Source: Cyrtodaria siliqua (lineage: Eukaryota; Mollusca; Bivalvia; Adapedonta; Hiatellidae). Taken from it: 64,000 nt of DNA. The stretch is taken from positions 1-64,000 of the forward strand of contig JAWPHD010001419.1 in assembly GCA_037043455.1 (NCBI GenBank). The letters are read 5' to 3'. Shown in pieces: positions 11,353 through 22,859 of the stretch; the stretch's first letter is position 1; each line of letters begins with the position of its first letter. A program made the translations under genes and the position numbers. Under the pieces are notes generated by a model that ran no database searches, was not told where the DNA came from, and was given only the letters and a program-made list of their open reading frames with translations.

Positions 11353-12511
11353 CAGGGCCTTCCCCAGGATTATTTTAAGGGATAGTGGCATTTAACGCGC
11401 AGAGGGGGTGGGTGCGGGAGGGGGTGCCCTCCTGCATGTCGATTTTTTTTCATGTTTTGAAGTAAATACGGGTTTTGGCATACACCTGACACATTTAAAA
11501 CATGTTTTAAATATATCTACCAGTCTGCTATAGATAGTAAATGTAGATTTTTTTACTGCTTTTTTTTTGTTGTTTGTTTTTTGGAAAAGATGAAAACACT
11601 CAACTATATACATCGTTTCCTTTGCTGTTCTAGATTTTTTTTTATCTTGTAAACACTTCATTATAGAATGTGGTGAAGTTAAGCAGGAGTAATTATATTA
11701 TTTTTAAGTGAATAACATATAAAAAAAAAACACACTTGAAAACGCGGTGTCGTGTGTTTTTTAAGCATCCGATATAAGGACTATCCGGATTTACATCAAC
11801 TTTTTTACGCTGACATTGTCTTACAATAACTTAATGTCTAAGTCATGTTACGGCATCAAGCCATTAGCGTTTTCGGAAAAAAAAAGGTAGGAAATGGTTA
11901 TAAGTTTATTTAAAAGTTATAAAATTGCTGTCTTTATTCATAATTAATCATAATTAATCGTTTTAGTTGATACACAGAAGCAAATTCAAAACCGGAAGTA
12001 ACCTAGTTTATAATCTGCAACCCCAGATTCTTATAATGTTATGTGATTATCGAATAATTTGTGATTGTGAGATTATTTTCTCATCATCATCTATTTAAAA
12101 CGCGATAAAATGGATGGAGGCACGTTAATTCAACGCTACAATAAAATATAACATAAGTAAATTGTTTTCACATTTGATGACGTAATACGTTTACAGGTCA
12201 TGTACGCATGGTTGAATTCTTGAATTAGACCCTTATCGCGGAGGTAATTAACACCTCTGCTCTCTAATCCTTATAGAAAACATTCCAAATCAGGAGCTAA
12301 GGACGTATGCTTGTCAGGAGTTTATGCCTCAAGGCGTTATTTGATCAGATATGTCATTAATTAACACTGGGAAATGAATGTTTTGACCCCCTTTTAAGGG
12401 ATCGCGGCACGGTTTTAAAGGTCGCGGTCAGATTAAGGATCGCGACATGTCTGTTTCAAAAGTTAAGGGATCGCAGCGCCACTACGCCGTAAATGGCTGG
12501 GGAAGGCCCTG
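11353..12511. mobile_element. Non-autonomous DNA element, 1.16 kb, with CAGGG termini
   Basis: Terminal inverted repeats read CAGGGCCTTCCCCAG at 11353-11367 and the reverse complement at 12497-12511. Both ends are flanked by the direct repeat AACAT (11348-11352 and 12512-12516), consistent with a 5-bp target duplication. CAGGG-type ends resemble hAT elements, but hAT duplications are normally 8 bp, so the superfamily is uncertain. Near the right end is a short array of GGGATCGCGGC-like words (12400-12475). The minus-strand frame at 11392-11661 has no transposase features. Confidence 0.75.
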
Positions 12512-12518
12512 AACATTG

Positions 12519-12960
12519 CCCGTCTCTAGAAATGCCATGGAATACTGTAAAAGTTCCGTGGAATTCGTGGAAATAATTGCCATGGAGTATTCGGAATTAT
12601 TTTCCGTCCTCTAATGACTACGGAAAAAGTACCAAAAAAAAAAAAGAGAAGGAAAGATTCCATGGAAATGTGCGGAAACCAAAGATTCCGCGGAAATCCA
12701 TGGAAACTTTTAAGATTCCACGGAAATCCACGGAAACTTTTAAAATTTTGCGGAGGAATCCATGGAAACTTTTAAGATTCCACGGAAATCCACGGAAACT
12801 TTTAAGATTCCGCGGAAATCCATGGAAACTTTGAAGTTCCGCGGAATTTCCATAGATTTCCATGGAGTATTCGGAATTAAAACTTCCGCGGAAACAATTA
12901 TGTTCCATGGAATATTTAGATTTCCACGGATTTTGTCCACCATTTTCCGTGGAAAATTAT
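12519..12960. repeat. Palindromic-word array (CCGCGG, CCATGG, CCACGG), left copy
   Basis: It starts with the end sequence CCCGTCTCTAGAAATGCCA (12519-12537). Spaced words of the form TTCCRYGGAA follow, and at 12655-12845 a regular minisatellite of about 31-base units (GGAAATCCACGGAAACTTTT). The open frames here are repeat translations. The mirror partner is at 17850-18097. Confidence 0.85.
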
Positions 12961-14284
12961 TTGCTGCTAAATCTGAAAAATGTTTTTCCCTGAAATGAGA
13001 AAACGTTAAAGCACCTGAAATTGAGGACACACTGCACCATGGCCTAATGTTTTAGTCCAGATAAGCTCAATTACATTGATGAAATAAAAATTAGATGCAA
13101 GCTACTTTAAAACTTGTAACAAACGTTTCAAAAACACAAACAAACCATCACAAAACAATGATATTAATCATTATAAACACAATGTCAAGTTTTCCTGGCA
13201 ACCAGAGTTCCAGAATTATATATATATATATATATAATAATATATATAGTGATACCTCTACTGTTACTCTGTGACAATCACAGTGTCGAGATAGAGACAT
13301 CACCTGCCACTCAGGTTCACAACGTTTAAAACCCGTAATCCTAAAGGGGGTAGGGTAAAAGAGACAAGCCGGTCTGGATGTAACTTTAAATCAATATAAT
13401 GTTGATTTATTAATAATTTTTCAAACTTACAGTAGGCAATGCCAGAATTACAAATATAACTATTACAAATATAAATGTAACTATTAACATAAAGATGTGG
13501 AAATCGACCTTATGTCAAAATGTTGATTCGTACAAAAACAAGAGAAATAATGTGTGTGGTAAACTGTTTACGGTAAGAAAACTAACATTACAAGTTAAGC
13601 CAAATCGTCAAAATCACCTTATAAAACAATTTATCACAATAAAATAAGATTGATTACCAAATATATACAACATTCAATTAATAATAATATTTACTTCCAA
13701 TGAAAGGAATTGCCAATGAAAGGAATTGCGCATGCTAACAGAGAGGACTTTTCTGGTTAAATTATACATGTTGTAAATAGAGACAAAGCATGTAGACTGA
13801 TTGTAATAAATATAGCATTGTAGATAAAAAACAATTGACGATGATATAACATAATGAAGGTAATTAGTTACCTGAATAGCCAAATATTTATAATAACATT
13901 TATTTATAAGGCCTAAACGACAAGTAAATTAGTGACAAGTAAATTAGTGAAATTCGGTCAACTATAGAAATTGAAGTCTCGGTAGATTTTAGTTTTTAAC
14001 ATTTTTAAAGACAGTAATTGGCAATTATCAGTTGTACATTCATCACAGAAATACTCCTAATTTAAATTAACAGAAATGCTATAATTGAAGTATGAATGAA
14101 ATGCTATAATTGAAGAATGAATAAATGCAAGTATGACAATTAAAAAGAAGTTTAGTCAAATGAATTAAAGGGGCATATATGACAATATATTATAATTGTA
14201 CCCAGCTAGGACGTGAGATTATAATTATAGGTTTCGTTTATTAACTCTGGAGGGCTTCAGCAAAAACTTTATAATTTTGCTGAA
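12961..14284. other. AT-rich DNA with one TA microsatellite
   Basis: A (TA)n tract lies at 13215-13248. There are short local duplications such as AATGAAAGGAATTGC (13699) and AATGCTATAATTGAAG (14071-14115). No gene is seen. Confidence 0.5.
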
Positions 14285-14560
14285 GCGCTCCATTTAATTT
14301 TTAACCCAGGTGAAAAACTTCCAGGGGTTTCCATGTAAAAAACCCAGGGTATTCGGGGTGATTTTCCATGCTTTTTCCTGGGTACGCTAGAAAAAATAAG
14401 GAAAAGAGAATTCCAAATTTTAATATATGCATACCCTGGAAAATTTACCCGGGAAACCATGGAATGCCTGGAAAATTTACCCCGAAAACCATGGAAGAAC
14501 ATGGAAACCCCGGAAAGAGTTCCCTAGGAAAAACCCATAAACCCCGGAATAGTTCAAAAG
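14285..14560. repeat. Palindromic-word array (CCCGGG, CCATGG, CCTAGG)
   Basis: Words such as ACCCGGGAAACCATGGAA, CCTGGAAAATTTACC and CCCTAGG occur every 10-30 bases, often joined by GGAAAA. The style matches the array at 12519-12960 but with a different core. No conserved end was identified. Confidence 0.6.
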
Positions 14561-14663
14561 TGAAGAAAAAAAGGAAAATTATAGGAGACTCCCATACCAA
14601 AACTTAACATGTTGCACATGAGCTACTCACACAAGATCTAACCTGGTCCTAAATGCTTGTGTC

Positions 14664-14761
14664 CATTTTAACATGTAAATTAGGTAGAGCTCACGTGAGC
14701 GAGATGAGCAATGTTAGCAAGGGTAGCGGTGTGAGAACTACCTACTTTGCATGTTAAAATG
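14664..14761. mobile_element. Small hairpin element, about 98 bp
   Basis: The outer 24 bases (14664-14687) pair with 14738-14761 at 22 of 24 positions, starting CATTTTAACATG on each strand. The interior contains the palindrome GAGCTCACGTGAGC. It resembles a very short MITE. Confidence 0.6.
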
Positions 14762-15009
14762 CACGTAAGCGACGTGAGCAAGGTTTATTTATTCTTGAGG
14801 CATTGTTCATGTAGTCTGTCAAGTCTGCTTTTTTTTTTATAAAGGTGCTCCTACAACCTTAATAAATTCTGATACAATGTAAAATCAGCAGTCCCATGGC
14901 CATACAGCTGCATCTCCAAACAATCTATCTTGGTGACCAGTTTGGTAGGGACATTGTTTTTTCCATTCGAGGTACTTTGATCTAAGCACCGCAAAAGCTC
15001 ATCCCTCCT

Positions 15010-15425
15010 AATTTGCACCTACATCATGTTTGGCCCCCGTGCGGTTCTGGTGGGTGGGGTGGAGGGGGCGCTGTTTGGTTCCAGGGCAAAGAATAGGGTC
15101 ACTGCAGATCCTGTTGGATGGGTAGACAGAGGTGTAGAACTCCCCCAAATTCATGTTCATTTGATCCTTTTTTGTTCATGCTCATTAAAGGTCTTCATCA
15201 TGATCCCTGCATTGTTTCAGGTGCCATCTTGCTCAAATCACTAACTAGAGCAGTGGCAGAAAAACAATAAACGTGGCTCCAGCGTAAATGGAGTGTCTAC
15301 AAAAGAATTTGCAGCAACTCTGCAGTTCTGCAGGTGAGAATGGAGCATGAGCTTGGCATGTTCATTTCTGTTATGCGCCATATAAACTTTCATGTGTTGA
15401 TGCGCCTTAAAACCCCAATTCAATT
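15010..15425 (+). repeat. Family B SINE-like repeat, copy 2
   Basis: Same landmarks as copy 1, including CACTGCAGATCC, CATGATCCCTGCATTG, CGTGGCTCCAGCGTAAATGG and CGCCTTAAAACCCCAATTCA. It carries a G-rich insertion near 15045-15075. Confidence 0.75.
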
Positions 15426-16142
15426 CATTTTTGGCCTCTCCAAGAAACCGAAATCTGAAAATAGATTATCATAAAACATTAAAACACACGTTTTTGTTTT
15501 TTTAAGTATGATCTGCTGTCTTAAATAGTTTGTTGTTTTTAATTAAATATTTAATAAAAAGATTTTTCTGAGATTACCAGCTAGACAGCGCTTTTATCAC
15601 ATTGTGTGACTGCTGCAAGTGTCTACAATGAAATACTATAAGGTGAGAGTTCAGGGCCATTTAGCCATCATGTTTTAGGTGCCCCTTTCAACAGTTAACA
15701 ACAAATACAGTTTTTGAAGCTGCAGTGTTTTTGTTTGAGCTATATATAAATACTCTTGGGTTAATAGCATATTGATTCTTCTAACAGCAAACATTTTTTT
15801 TGTTAACCAATATCAATTTTTTTACAAAACAGTTATTAAAATTACCTTCATACTTTTATCAGGTAGAACGTACAAAGACTCGTGGAGTATTCTCATCCAT
15901 GGCTTTATCTTTCTGTCTCTTCATTCTTGTTCAGCTTTTCCAGCCTATAGAAATATAAATGCAACCAAAATAAGAAGTGTAGACATTAACTTTTAGAAAG
16001 ATAGAATTGAACGTCATCAGCAAAAAGGCATATACATACTTTACTGTAGGGGTGGGGGGATGGGGCGTGTGTGTTTGTGGAGGGAAGGAAAGACCGGGAT
16101 GAACGTCATCGGCAAAATGGCATATATATATACATATACATA
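15426..16142. other. No feature recognised
   Basis: AT-rich DNA. Open frames here are short. The ones with polyproline come from the adjoining G tract. Confidence 0.5.

Positions 16143-16173
<31 letters not shown>
16143..16173. repeat. Uninterrupted G31 homopolymer
   Basis: Thirty-one consecutive G residues. A tract this long can form stacked G-quadruplexes and is hard to replicate and sequence, so the true length may differ. Confidence 0.95.
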
Positions 16174-16174
<1 letters not shown>

Positions 16175-16689
16175 GTAGAATTGATAAACCAAGTGTACAA
16201 ATCATTTTCTTGAAAATTCTGATTAAAACATATGGATACATTTCTTTGTTTCAGAAACTAGTATCTCATTTAGAATAGTCGATACTTCTTTTTTTTACAA
16301 AATATGTCGTTCAGAATATTGTTGTTTTTGGGCCGGAAACCGCCGTCTGCTTTTCAAAGCAACTGAAGTCGCCATTCTAAAATCTCTAGATGTTATGTTT
16401 AGAAACCAAACAGTTTGCACAAATTGTTTAAATCATAACATTAAGCATGTAATTAATTGTAATCAGCTGTTTTCTAACGCTTAAATGTCTGCATAGATGA
16501 TCGCCGTACATTCGCGAAAACTGATGACATTGTTTTCAGCATACGAATATCTCCATTTAAAAAGGACTAATGAGTTCCTGTTTCGTGAAAGGATATATAT
16601 ATATACTTATTACATTGTTCATACGCATGACATATGTTACGTGTACACTCGAAAATACTTACGATGTTGTTAATGTTTAACTTCTGCTG
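16174..16689. other. No feature recognised
   Basis: AT-rich DNA without a gene, apart from a short TA run near 16593. Confidence 0.5.
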
Positions 16690-16805
16690 TTTGCAAAGGC
16701 GCGATTAGAAACCGCGTTTTTCCTAAACTGTGACGTCACGTAAATTTGGGTGATAACTATTTCCCGGCCGATTTCCCGGTTACTTCCCGGTTACTTTCCG
16801 GTTAA
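16690..16805. promoter_or_regulatory. Promoter-like cluster: CRE palindrome and repeated TTCCCGG
   Basis: A full CRE, TGACGTCA, lies at 16731-16738. It is followed by four closely spaced TTCCCGG or TTTCCGG words (16762-16801), which resemble ETS sites on the other strand. No adjacent gene was recognised, so function is inference. Confidence 0.3.
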
Positions 16806-16834
16806 AACGCGGTTGAAAAGAGATGGAAAGTTTG

Positions 16835-17150
16835 ACATGTGTGTTGATGTTTCTGATGTTTTAATGATCTATATGCCTTATTACGACTTCCCCACATATT
16901 GTTTTTAGCTTGGATGTCTTTCTGTCGTCCGTCTGTCTGTCTGTCCGTCACAAGTCGTGTCCACTTCATATCTCTTAAACCGCTTGAGGGATTTTGAAAT
17001 AACTTGGCACAAATGTTCACCATATCGAGACGATGTGCAGAGCGCAACTTCCAGCCACGTCCATTCAAGGTCAAGGTCACACTTAGAGGCCGAAGGTCAT
17101 ATGCACTATATTTCGTGTCCTCTCCATATCTCTTGAACCGCTTATTTTCA
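16835..17150 (+). repeat. Satellite fragment with GTCTGTC head
   Basis: A head of (GTCY)n repeats (16920-16950) is followed by about two units containing ATATCTCTTRAACCGCTT and CAAGGTCAAGGTCACA. The plan matches the larger arrays at 22860, 26907 and 51803, although the unit is different. Confidence 0.6.
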
Positions 17151-17849
17151 AGCTTTTTAATTGCTTATTTTTCAGTTTTTTCTTTTCCAATTTACTTCAT
17201 ACTGGTACACTGTACTCTGAATTAAACATTGGTTAGCATTACCCATACATTTTAATACATACTGTTTTCCATCCTGTTCCTGCCCCTAGGTAGGGTCAGA
17301 TATCAGAAGTGGGACTTGCTTTTTGCAAAGTTCAAGTAAACCAGTATTTTTTCAAATTAATGAAACAACAACACCATTATAGACCTAGATCTGAGTAAAG
17401 CTCCATGGGATTTGAAGCCATGATTATTAAATAAGCTATGTAGTCTTCTGACGAGAAAACGTTGCAATCGGCTGCGATTTCAATTATTTTTTATCTTTCG
17501 CTCATAAATAATAATATCAAAATTTATTTTATTAAATACAATAATTGTCTACAATAATTGTCCTATTTTTCCCTGAGATTTTATTGATGTGGTGGCTTAA
17601 AAGGACAATGTGGGCTGGCTCATGAATGTAGTAAGCGTTAACAATGTAGTAAGCGGTAACAAAAATGTTCTCTGTTAACCAGGAGTCAACCTAAAACATG
17701 TATTGTGTGTAATGTATACATGTACATATATATAAAAAATTTACAAGTTCACAAATAGTTTTGTCTGAAATTTTCTAAGTCCAATATTTCCATCGATTTC
17801 CATCCCCAAAAAGGACTAAGTTATTTTCCATCCTTTTTTCCATCCCAAA
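17151..17849. other. No feature recognised
   Basis: AT-rich DNA. A small tandem repeat of AATGTAGTAAGCG lies near 17624-17660. Confidence 0.5.
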
Positions 17850-18097
17850 ATTTGTCTAAGTTCAGCTTTCCGTGGAAATATTCTGCTTTTCCATCGAATT
17901 CCGTGGAAATGTTTAAGGTGTTGGTTATATTCCGCGGAAAAAATGGACGGAAAAAATTGGGTTGAAAACAATTCCGTGGAAATTAACAGAATTCCGCAGA
18001 ATTCCGCGGCATTTTACTGTTTTCATTGCCAATTTCTACGGAAATCCGTGGAATTCTGTGGAAAATATCTAATGAGGATGGCATTTCTAGAGACGGG
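17850..18097. repeat. Palindromic-word array (CCGCGG, CCGTGG), right copy, inverted
   Basis: Words such as ATTCCGCGGAA and TTCCGTGGAA recur. The array ends with TGGCATTTCTAGAGACGGG (18079-18097), the exact reverse complement of the end at 12519-12537. It is therefore an inverted partner 5.5 kb away. Confidence 0.85.
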
Positions 18098-18640
18098 TAA
18101 AGAGGCACTACCTATATCTACGGCATTTTTAATGTAAAATATTAAATACTCAATATTACTGCATTTATATGTATACAAAGCTATTTTATGAGTATTCTAA
18201 GGAGAAACATGGTTCGTATTCCAGTTCTGTAAATTATTAATTATGATCAAAACAATATCTTGAATAAAATGCTGCCCAGCCTTTTATTCCTGCCGGAGAA
18301 CTACGAGTTTTTACGATTTTCTCGGACATGCCCAATGCGATATAGCTGAACGAAAACAAACTATTCGGGGCAGTTCCGATAGTAAACGAATCGATCGGAA
18401 CTCTTCGCCAATCCGACGAGGCAGTTCCGATTGTAAACGAATAAGATCGGAAATCTCCGCAATCGGCTTGTCTAAAACAATTACGAATACAATTTCAAAA
18501 ATCCGATCTTTTCAATCCTGTTTTTCGACAGCAAAACGCATATTACATGGGGTGAAACTATTGCCATTTACCTTTTTCATAGTCCTCTTTATAATTAAGT
18601 AAAGTTTATATCAATTGGTGGACAAAAAGATATAGGTAGA
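18098..18640. repeat. Two-copy tandem repeat with ATCGGAA words, in unique DNA
   Basis: Within this interval, 18369-18473 holds two copies of a unit of about 52 bases starting GGCAGTTCCGATWGTAAACG and ending ATCGGAA. The rest is unremarkable. Confidence 0.5.
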
Positions 18641-18659
18641 GCCTCTTTAATGATAAAAA

Positions 18660-18715
18660 CTAACGGGGCGCTGCTAGTTTTTGAAAACTCAAGATTGCCA
18701 TGTGTTCCTTTAACA
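18660..18715 (-). repeat. Short dispersed repeat ending TTAAAGGRACACATGGCAAT
   Basis: ACGGGGCGCTGCTAGTTTTT plus CAAGATTGCCATGTG is shared, with changes, with 56440-56484. The second half matches 35431-35454 and, inverted, 11129-11152. Confidence 0.5.
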
Positions 18716-19089
18716 CTTATCAGTGATCGTAAAGTTCAAAAACACAGACAGGCTGAGTATCTCTGCGAATTCGTAAGCAAACATTTTCAAATTTTCAGTT
18801 TTGATCAGCCATTTTGGCCGCTAGAGGGCGCCACATTATTTGATGTTTTACCCGGCTCGATCACACAGTTAAATCTGTGAATAATGTCACAACTGTATAT
18901 GACAGCTAGATGATGTTGAGCGCGGGAACACAAACCAGTTGATTGACAGCAAGAGGCGTAACAGTGGGCGGAGTCTAATCACATCACAATTGGGGTTTTC
19001 AATAAACGCTGACATTATTAGTTTATCGATCTAAATTGATTGTCACTAATTAGCTAAAACACTCAGCGGGATAGTGGCTTATAAACAGT
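18716..19089. other. No feature recognised
   Basis: Mixed sequence. An open frame at 18650-18880 has no recognisable domain. Confidence 0.4.
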
Positions 19090-19265
19090 GAAAGACTTTG
19101 TGAATTTGAATTCGGGATTTTCCGAGATCTTTCAGACAAAATCTGTCAGCAATTTGGATTCGCCAGACCTCCGATGTCTGGTGAATTTGGTGTGTATTTC
19201 TTACGGTTTTCATTCGCCAGTTATGTTACTTTTCGCCTATGACGATTTGGCGAATGACCTAGTAA
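19090..19265. repeat. Cluster of TTCGCCA and TGGCGAA words
   Basis: Contains a hairpin, ATTCGCCAGAC against GTCTGGTGAAT (about 19158-19186), and further TTCGCCA/TGGCGAA pairs. This may be a decayed relative of the palindromic-word arrays. The 61-codon frame here is probably incidental. Confidence 0.4.
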
Positions 19266-19860
19266 GCCAATAAAAATTAACCATTGGTATTCGTGAACAA
19301 TCGTAAAGATGTGTTAATGCTCTGATCAATGAAATGTGAACCCCAAATTGTACTTTTGTTTTCGATCGCTGTCGTACAAATTCGCTACCTCACCGGTTGA
19401 CTCATAAAATATATTTTCAAATAAAACTAGCAATGTTTCGTCGTATATGCAAGCGTCTAATCATTTGAATCGATAAAGCATGTCGTCTGAGAACAAGTTA
19501 AATGTAAACACTAAATTTCCTTCATAGGAGGGAGAACAGCCTAAAAAACAGCGGGTTAAAGTCAATACTTGTCAAAAACAATAAACTAACATCTTGTGTG
19601 GTGTCACATATTAGCACGTTTTTGCAACAACGGTGTCGGACAAACACTGGTATAAATTGTCCTTGAAAACAGTGGGAAAACCTGGAAAAAAATTGAGTTT
19701 TGTTCTCAAAAAACTGTGGGAACCCTGTAATACACTTACTTTGTACAGACTAGGTCTCCTGCTACCCTGGCTGGCATTCAACAACTAGTGACCTATATCA
19801 TTGCCATGTGCCATTTGAATGAATGTTGAAAATGTGTTACGGTCCCCTGCACATTTAGCC
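19266..19860. other. No feature recognised
   Basis: AT-rich DNA without gene or array structure. Confidence 0.5.
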
Positions 19861-20175
19861 AGTAGAACATCCACAGACACTTTCACCTCGTCTGCACCGT
19901 ATTTTCAATACTATAACACTTAGAGATACCAAACTTGGTATGTGGATACATCTTGGGATAGCTGTGTGTCGCATACCAAAATAAGGCCACTGTGACTTTG
20001 ACCTTGACCTGTGACCTCTGTCATAGAAAACGCTTGTCCAGACCGTATTTTCATTACTATAACACTAAGTCTTAGAGATAGCATACTTGGTATTTAGATA
20101 CATCTTGGGATAGCGATGTGCCGCGTACCAGAATAGGGTCATTGTGACCTTGACCTGTGACCTAGGGCAAGGCGC
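19861..20175 (-). repeat. Satellite S1 fragment, about two units
   Basis: Units share ATACCAAACTTGGTATGTGG, ATACATCTTGGGATAGC and GTGACCTTGACCTGTGACCT with the array at 51803-53070. This is a short outlying block of the same satellite. Confidence 0.8.
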
Positions 20176-20935
20176 GGTGACATTGACTATCAAACGATGT
20201 CTGATCAATTACTAGAGAATGGTTGGACCTAGGGTTCTCAAACTTGTAAGGAGGGTTGGTCATGACCAGCAGATGACCCCTATTGATTTTGGGGTCACTA
20301 GGTCAAAGGTCAAGCTATCAGATTTTTTTCTTCTTTTTACAGATTGTTTTTTATGAACGCAAAGTTCATAAAAAAAACAATCCTTTAAAAAAAAAAAAAA
20401 ATCCGACCTACCCTACCTACCAATTTTGAACATGTTACCAGAACCACACTATTTTTTTTTTAGGCCTGACCAGTAGATGACCCCTATTGATTTTGGGGTC
20501 ACTAGGTAAAGGTCAAGATCGTGGTGACATTGACTATCAAATCGATGTTCACTAGGTCAAAGGTCACGGTGACATTGTCTATCAAACGATGTCTGATCAA
20601 TAACTAGAGATTGATGGACCTAGGGTTCTCAAACTTGTAAGGATGGTTGGTCATGACCAGCAAATGACCCCTATTGATTTTGGGGTCACTAGGTCAAAGG
20701 TCAAGCTAGTGACGACATTGACTATCAAAACGATGTCCGATCAATAACTAAAGAATGGTTGGACCTAGGGTCCTCAAACTTGGAAGGATGGTTGGTCATG
20801 ACCAGAACATGACCCTTATTGATATCAAAACGATCCTTGATCAATAACAAAACAATGTCCAATCAATAACTAGAGAATGGTTGGACCTAGGGTCCTCAAA
20901 CTTGGAAGGATGGTTGACCAGTAAATATTACTGAT
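20176..20935. repeat. Satellite S2 array
   Basis: Tandem units of roughly 150-170 bases contain AACTAGAGAATGGTTGGACC, TTGGTCATGACCAG, TGACCCCTATTGATTTTGGG and AGGTCAAAGGTCA. An A/T-rich insertion interrupts it at about 20320-20465. Fragments of the same satellite continue at 21600, 22525 and 24445. Perfect DR1 sites occur at 20300-20312, 20554-20566 and 20691-20703. Confidence 0.8.
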
Positions 20936-21599
20936 ACAGGTTGTAGATACAGTCACAGGAATATTGAATATCAAAACGATCTCAGATTAGTGAGAACGGT
21001 TGGACCTATGTCTGTTCGGGCGAGTGGGGGTGCCATACGTTTTCGTCCCATGGACAATAAAAATTTCTAATTTTAGTTTGACATTCTTTTGATCTACATC
21101 TTTATTAATTTCGCTTAATTTTGTACACTCTTTTTGTGATGTCTGGGCTATCTCTGTAGTGTAAGGAAACACACTTTTCTTTCGAGAAAAGAGATTCAAG
21201 TTCAAGTCTTGGCAGGGACCTGACACACTGAGTTGTACATACAATTATTTTTTTCCACATCAGTAATGTTGTTTTTGTATATTTAAAAAACATATTTTTC
21301 AACAAAATACCTATTCCCATTTGTCACTTTCCGCCAAATCTACAACATCTCATGCACCCCACTTAAAGGGATGCACAGCAATCTTCATTTCAGATTTTGT
21401 AGTGTCCCTTCACTTCTTCAGTTCCCTACTAATTATTCAATCATGACCCTTATATCTTGGTAGTAATACTCATCCTTACAGCAGGTTGTCACACAGTTAT
21501 TCTTCCGTAAATCACCCCAGCAACGACTAAGCCAGTGCCCTTCAATTAATAAATTATTGCTCCCCACAACAAAGTGTGGTCGGGGCGCCATGTTCATTT
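20936..21599. other. No gene recognised
   Basis: S2 remnants fade out near 21010. Minus-strand frames at 20987-21320 have no domain. A TTAAAGGGATGCACAGCAAT motif lies at 21363. Confidence 0.4.
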
Positions 21600-21705
21600 T
21601 GACCCCTATTGATTTTGGTGTCACCATGTCAAAGGTCAATCCGGGCTAACATTGACTATCCAAACGGTGTCCGATCAATAACTACAGAATGGTTGGCAGA
21701 AGGGA
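21600..21705. repeat. Satellite S2 fragment
   Basis: One unit with GACCCCTATTGATTTTGG, TGTCAAAGGTCAA and ACTACAGAATGGTTGG, cut off by a poly(T) tract at 21714-21734. Confidence 0.75.
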
Positions 21706-22524
21706 ACCCAAACTTTTTTTTTTTTTTTTTTTTTAAATTATTTATTTTTTTTTAAATTTCAATTACCAAATGAATGGAAATCCATTTATTCACCCCGTAA
21801 TAGGTTTGTGAGGGTCGGGGTGGGCCACCCCTCAACAAACCGTACAGATATGTATGTAATATGCATCATAATTATATATAAACAGTTTTCACATATACTT
21901 ACAAACAAACATGCATATCATAATTAGAAGCTGTATAAATAGGGAGTTTTTTTTTAAAACATCTTTACAATTTCAAAAGAAGATTTAAAATACACATTTC
22001 TGAAAGAGGGACACCGAGGATCTTTCAAAAGTTTTATTTACAAATAAACCAGATTGCTGTATGTCCCTTTTACACTTGAAAGCGGAAAAAAATTATAATT
22101 GTCAAGATATTTATTTTACTACTTTAATACCCCTTCAATGATAATTGTAAAGATGTTTTTGTTTTTTTTTGTTTTTTTTAAAACCCAGCATATATATTTT
22201 ACCTAACAAATGATTTAACATAGATAAGTGCAAAGATAAAATAATCAAGTACGAATGTTTCAGTTTGTATACAAATCCACAAACTATCTCTGCTGAGTTT
22301 TACTATAGTTGATTGTGTGAAAAAAATGCTGTTATAAAAAATAAAAATATATAAAGAAAAGACAAGATCTATCTATGGAGGTGTGACTCTTCATTATTCA
22401 GTGGGAACAGCGGGGAACATAAGTTAGCTTGGGAACTTTTTTTTTTCTGTATCAAAGATTAGAAGAAAAAAATAATAATAAGGTAGATGTGTTGCACAGT
22501 GTAACTTAATAATTAAGACAAAAA
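21706..22524. other. AT-rich interruption of the S2 array
   Basis: Begins with a run of about 20 T and carries several A/T homopolymers. It separates two S2 blocks, so it is probably an insertion. No termini or coding potential were resolved. Confidence 0.4.
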
Positions 22525-22855
22525 CTCAAACTTAGATGGATGGTTGCTCATGACCAGTCGATGGCCCCTATTGCTTTTGGGGTCACTAGCTCAAAGGTCA
22601 AGGTTGTGTTGACATCTATCGAAACGATGTCCGATCAATAACTACAGAATGGTTGGACCTAAGGCCCCCAAACTTGGAAGAACGCTTTACCATTACAACT
22701 AGATGACCCCTATTCATTTTGGGGTCACTACATCAAAGTTCAAGGTCGCGGTCACATTCGCTATCTAAAGATGTCCGATCAATAACTACACAACGGTTGA
22801 TCCTACGGTCCTCGACCTTGAAAGGATGGTTGGTCATGACCAGTAGATAACCTGT
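22525..22855. repeat. Satellite S2 array, second block
   Basis: About two units with TCATGACCAGTCGATGGCCC, CGATGTCCGATCAATAACTA and GGTTGGACCTA. Confidence 0.75.
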
Positions 22856-22859
22856 TCTT

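Noticed and set aside
16041..16241. Proline-rich proteins on the minus strand
   Set aside because: The polyproline is the translation of the G31 homopolymer.
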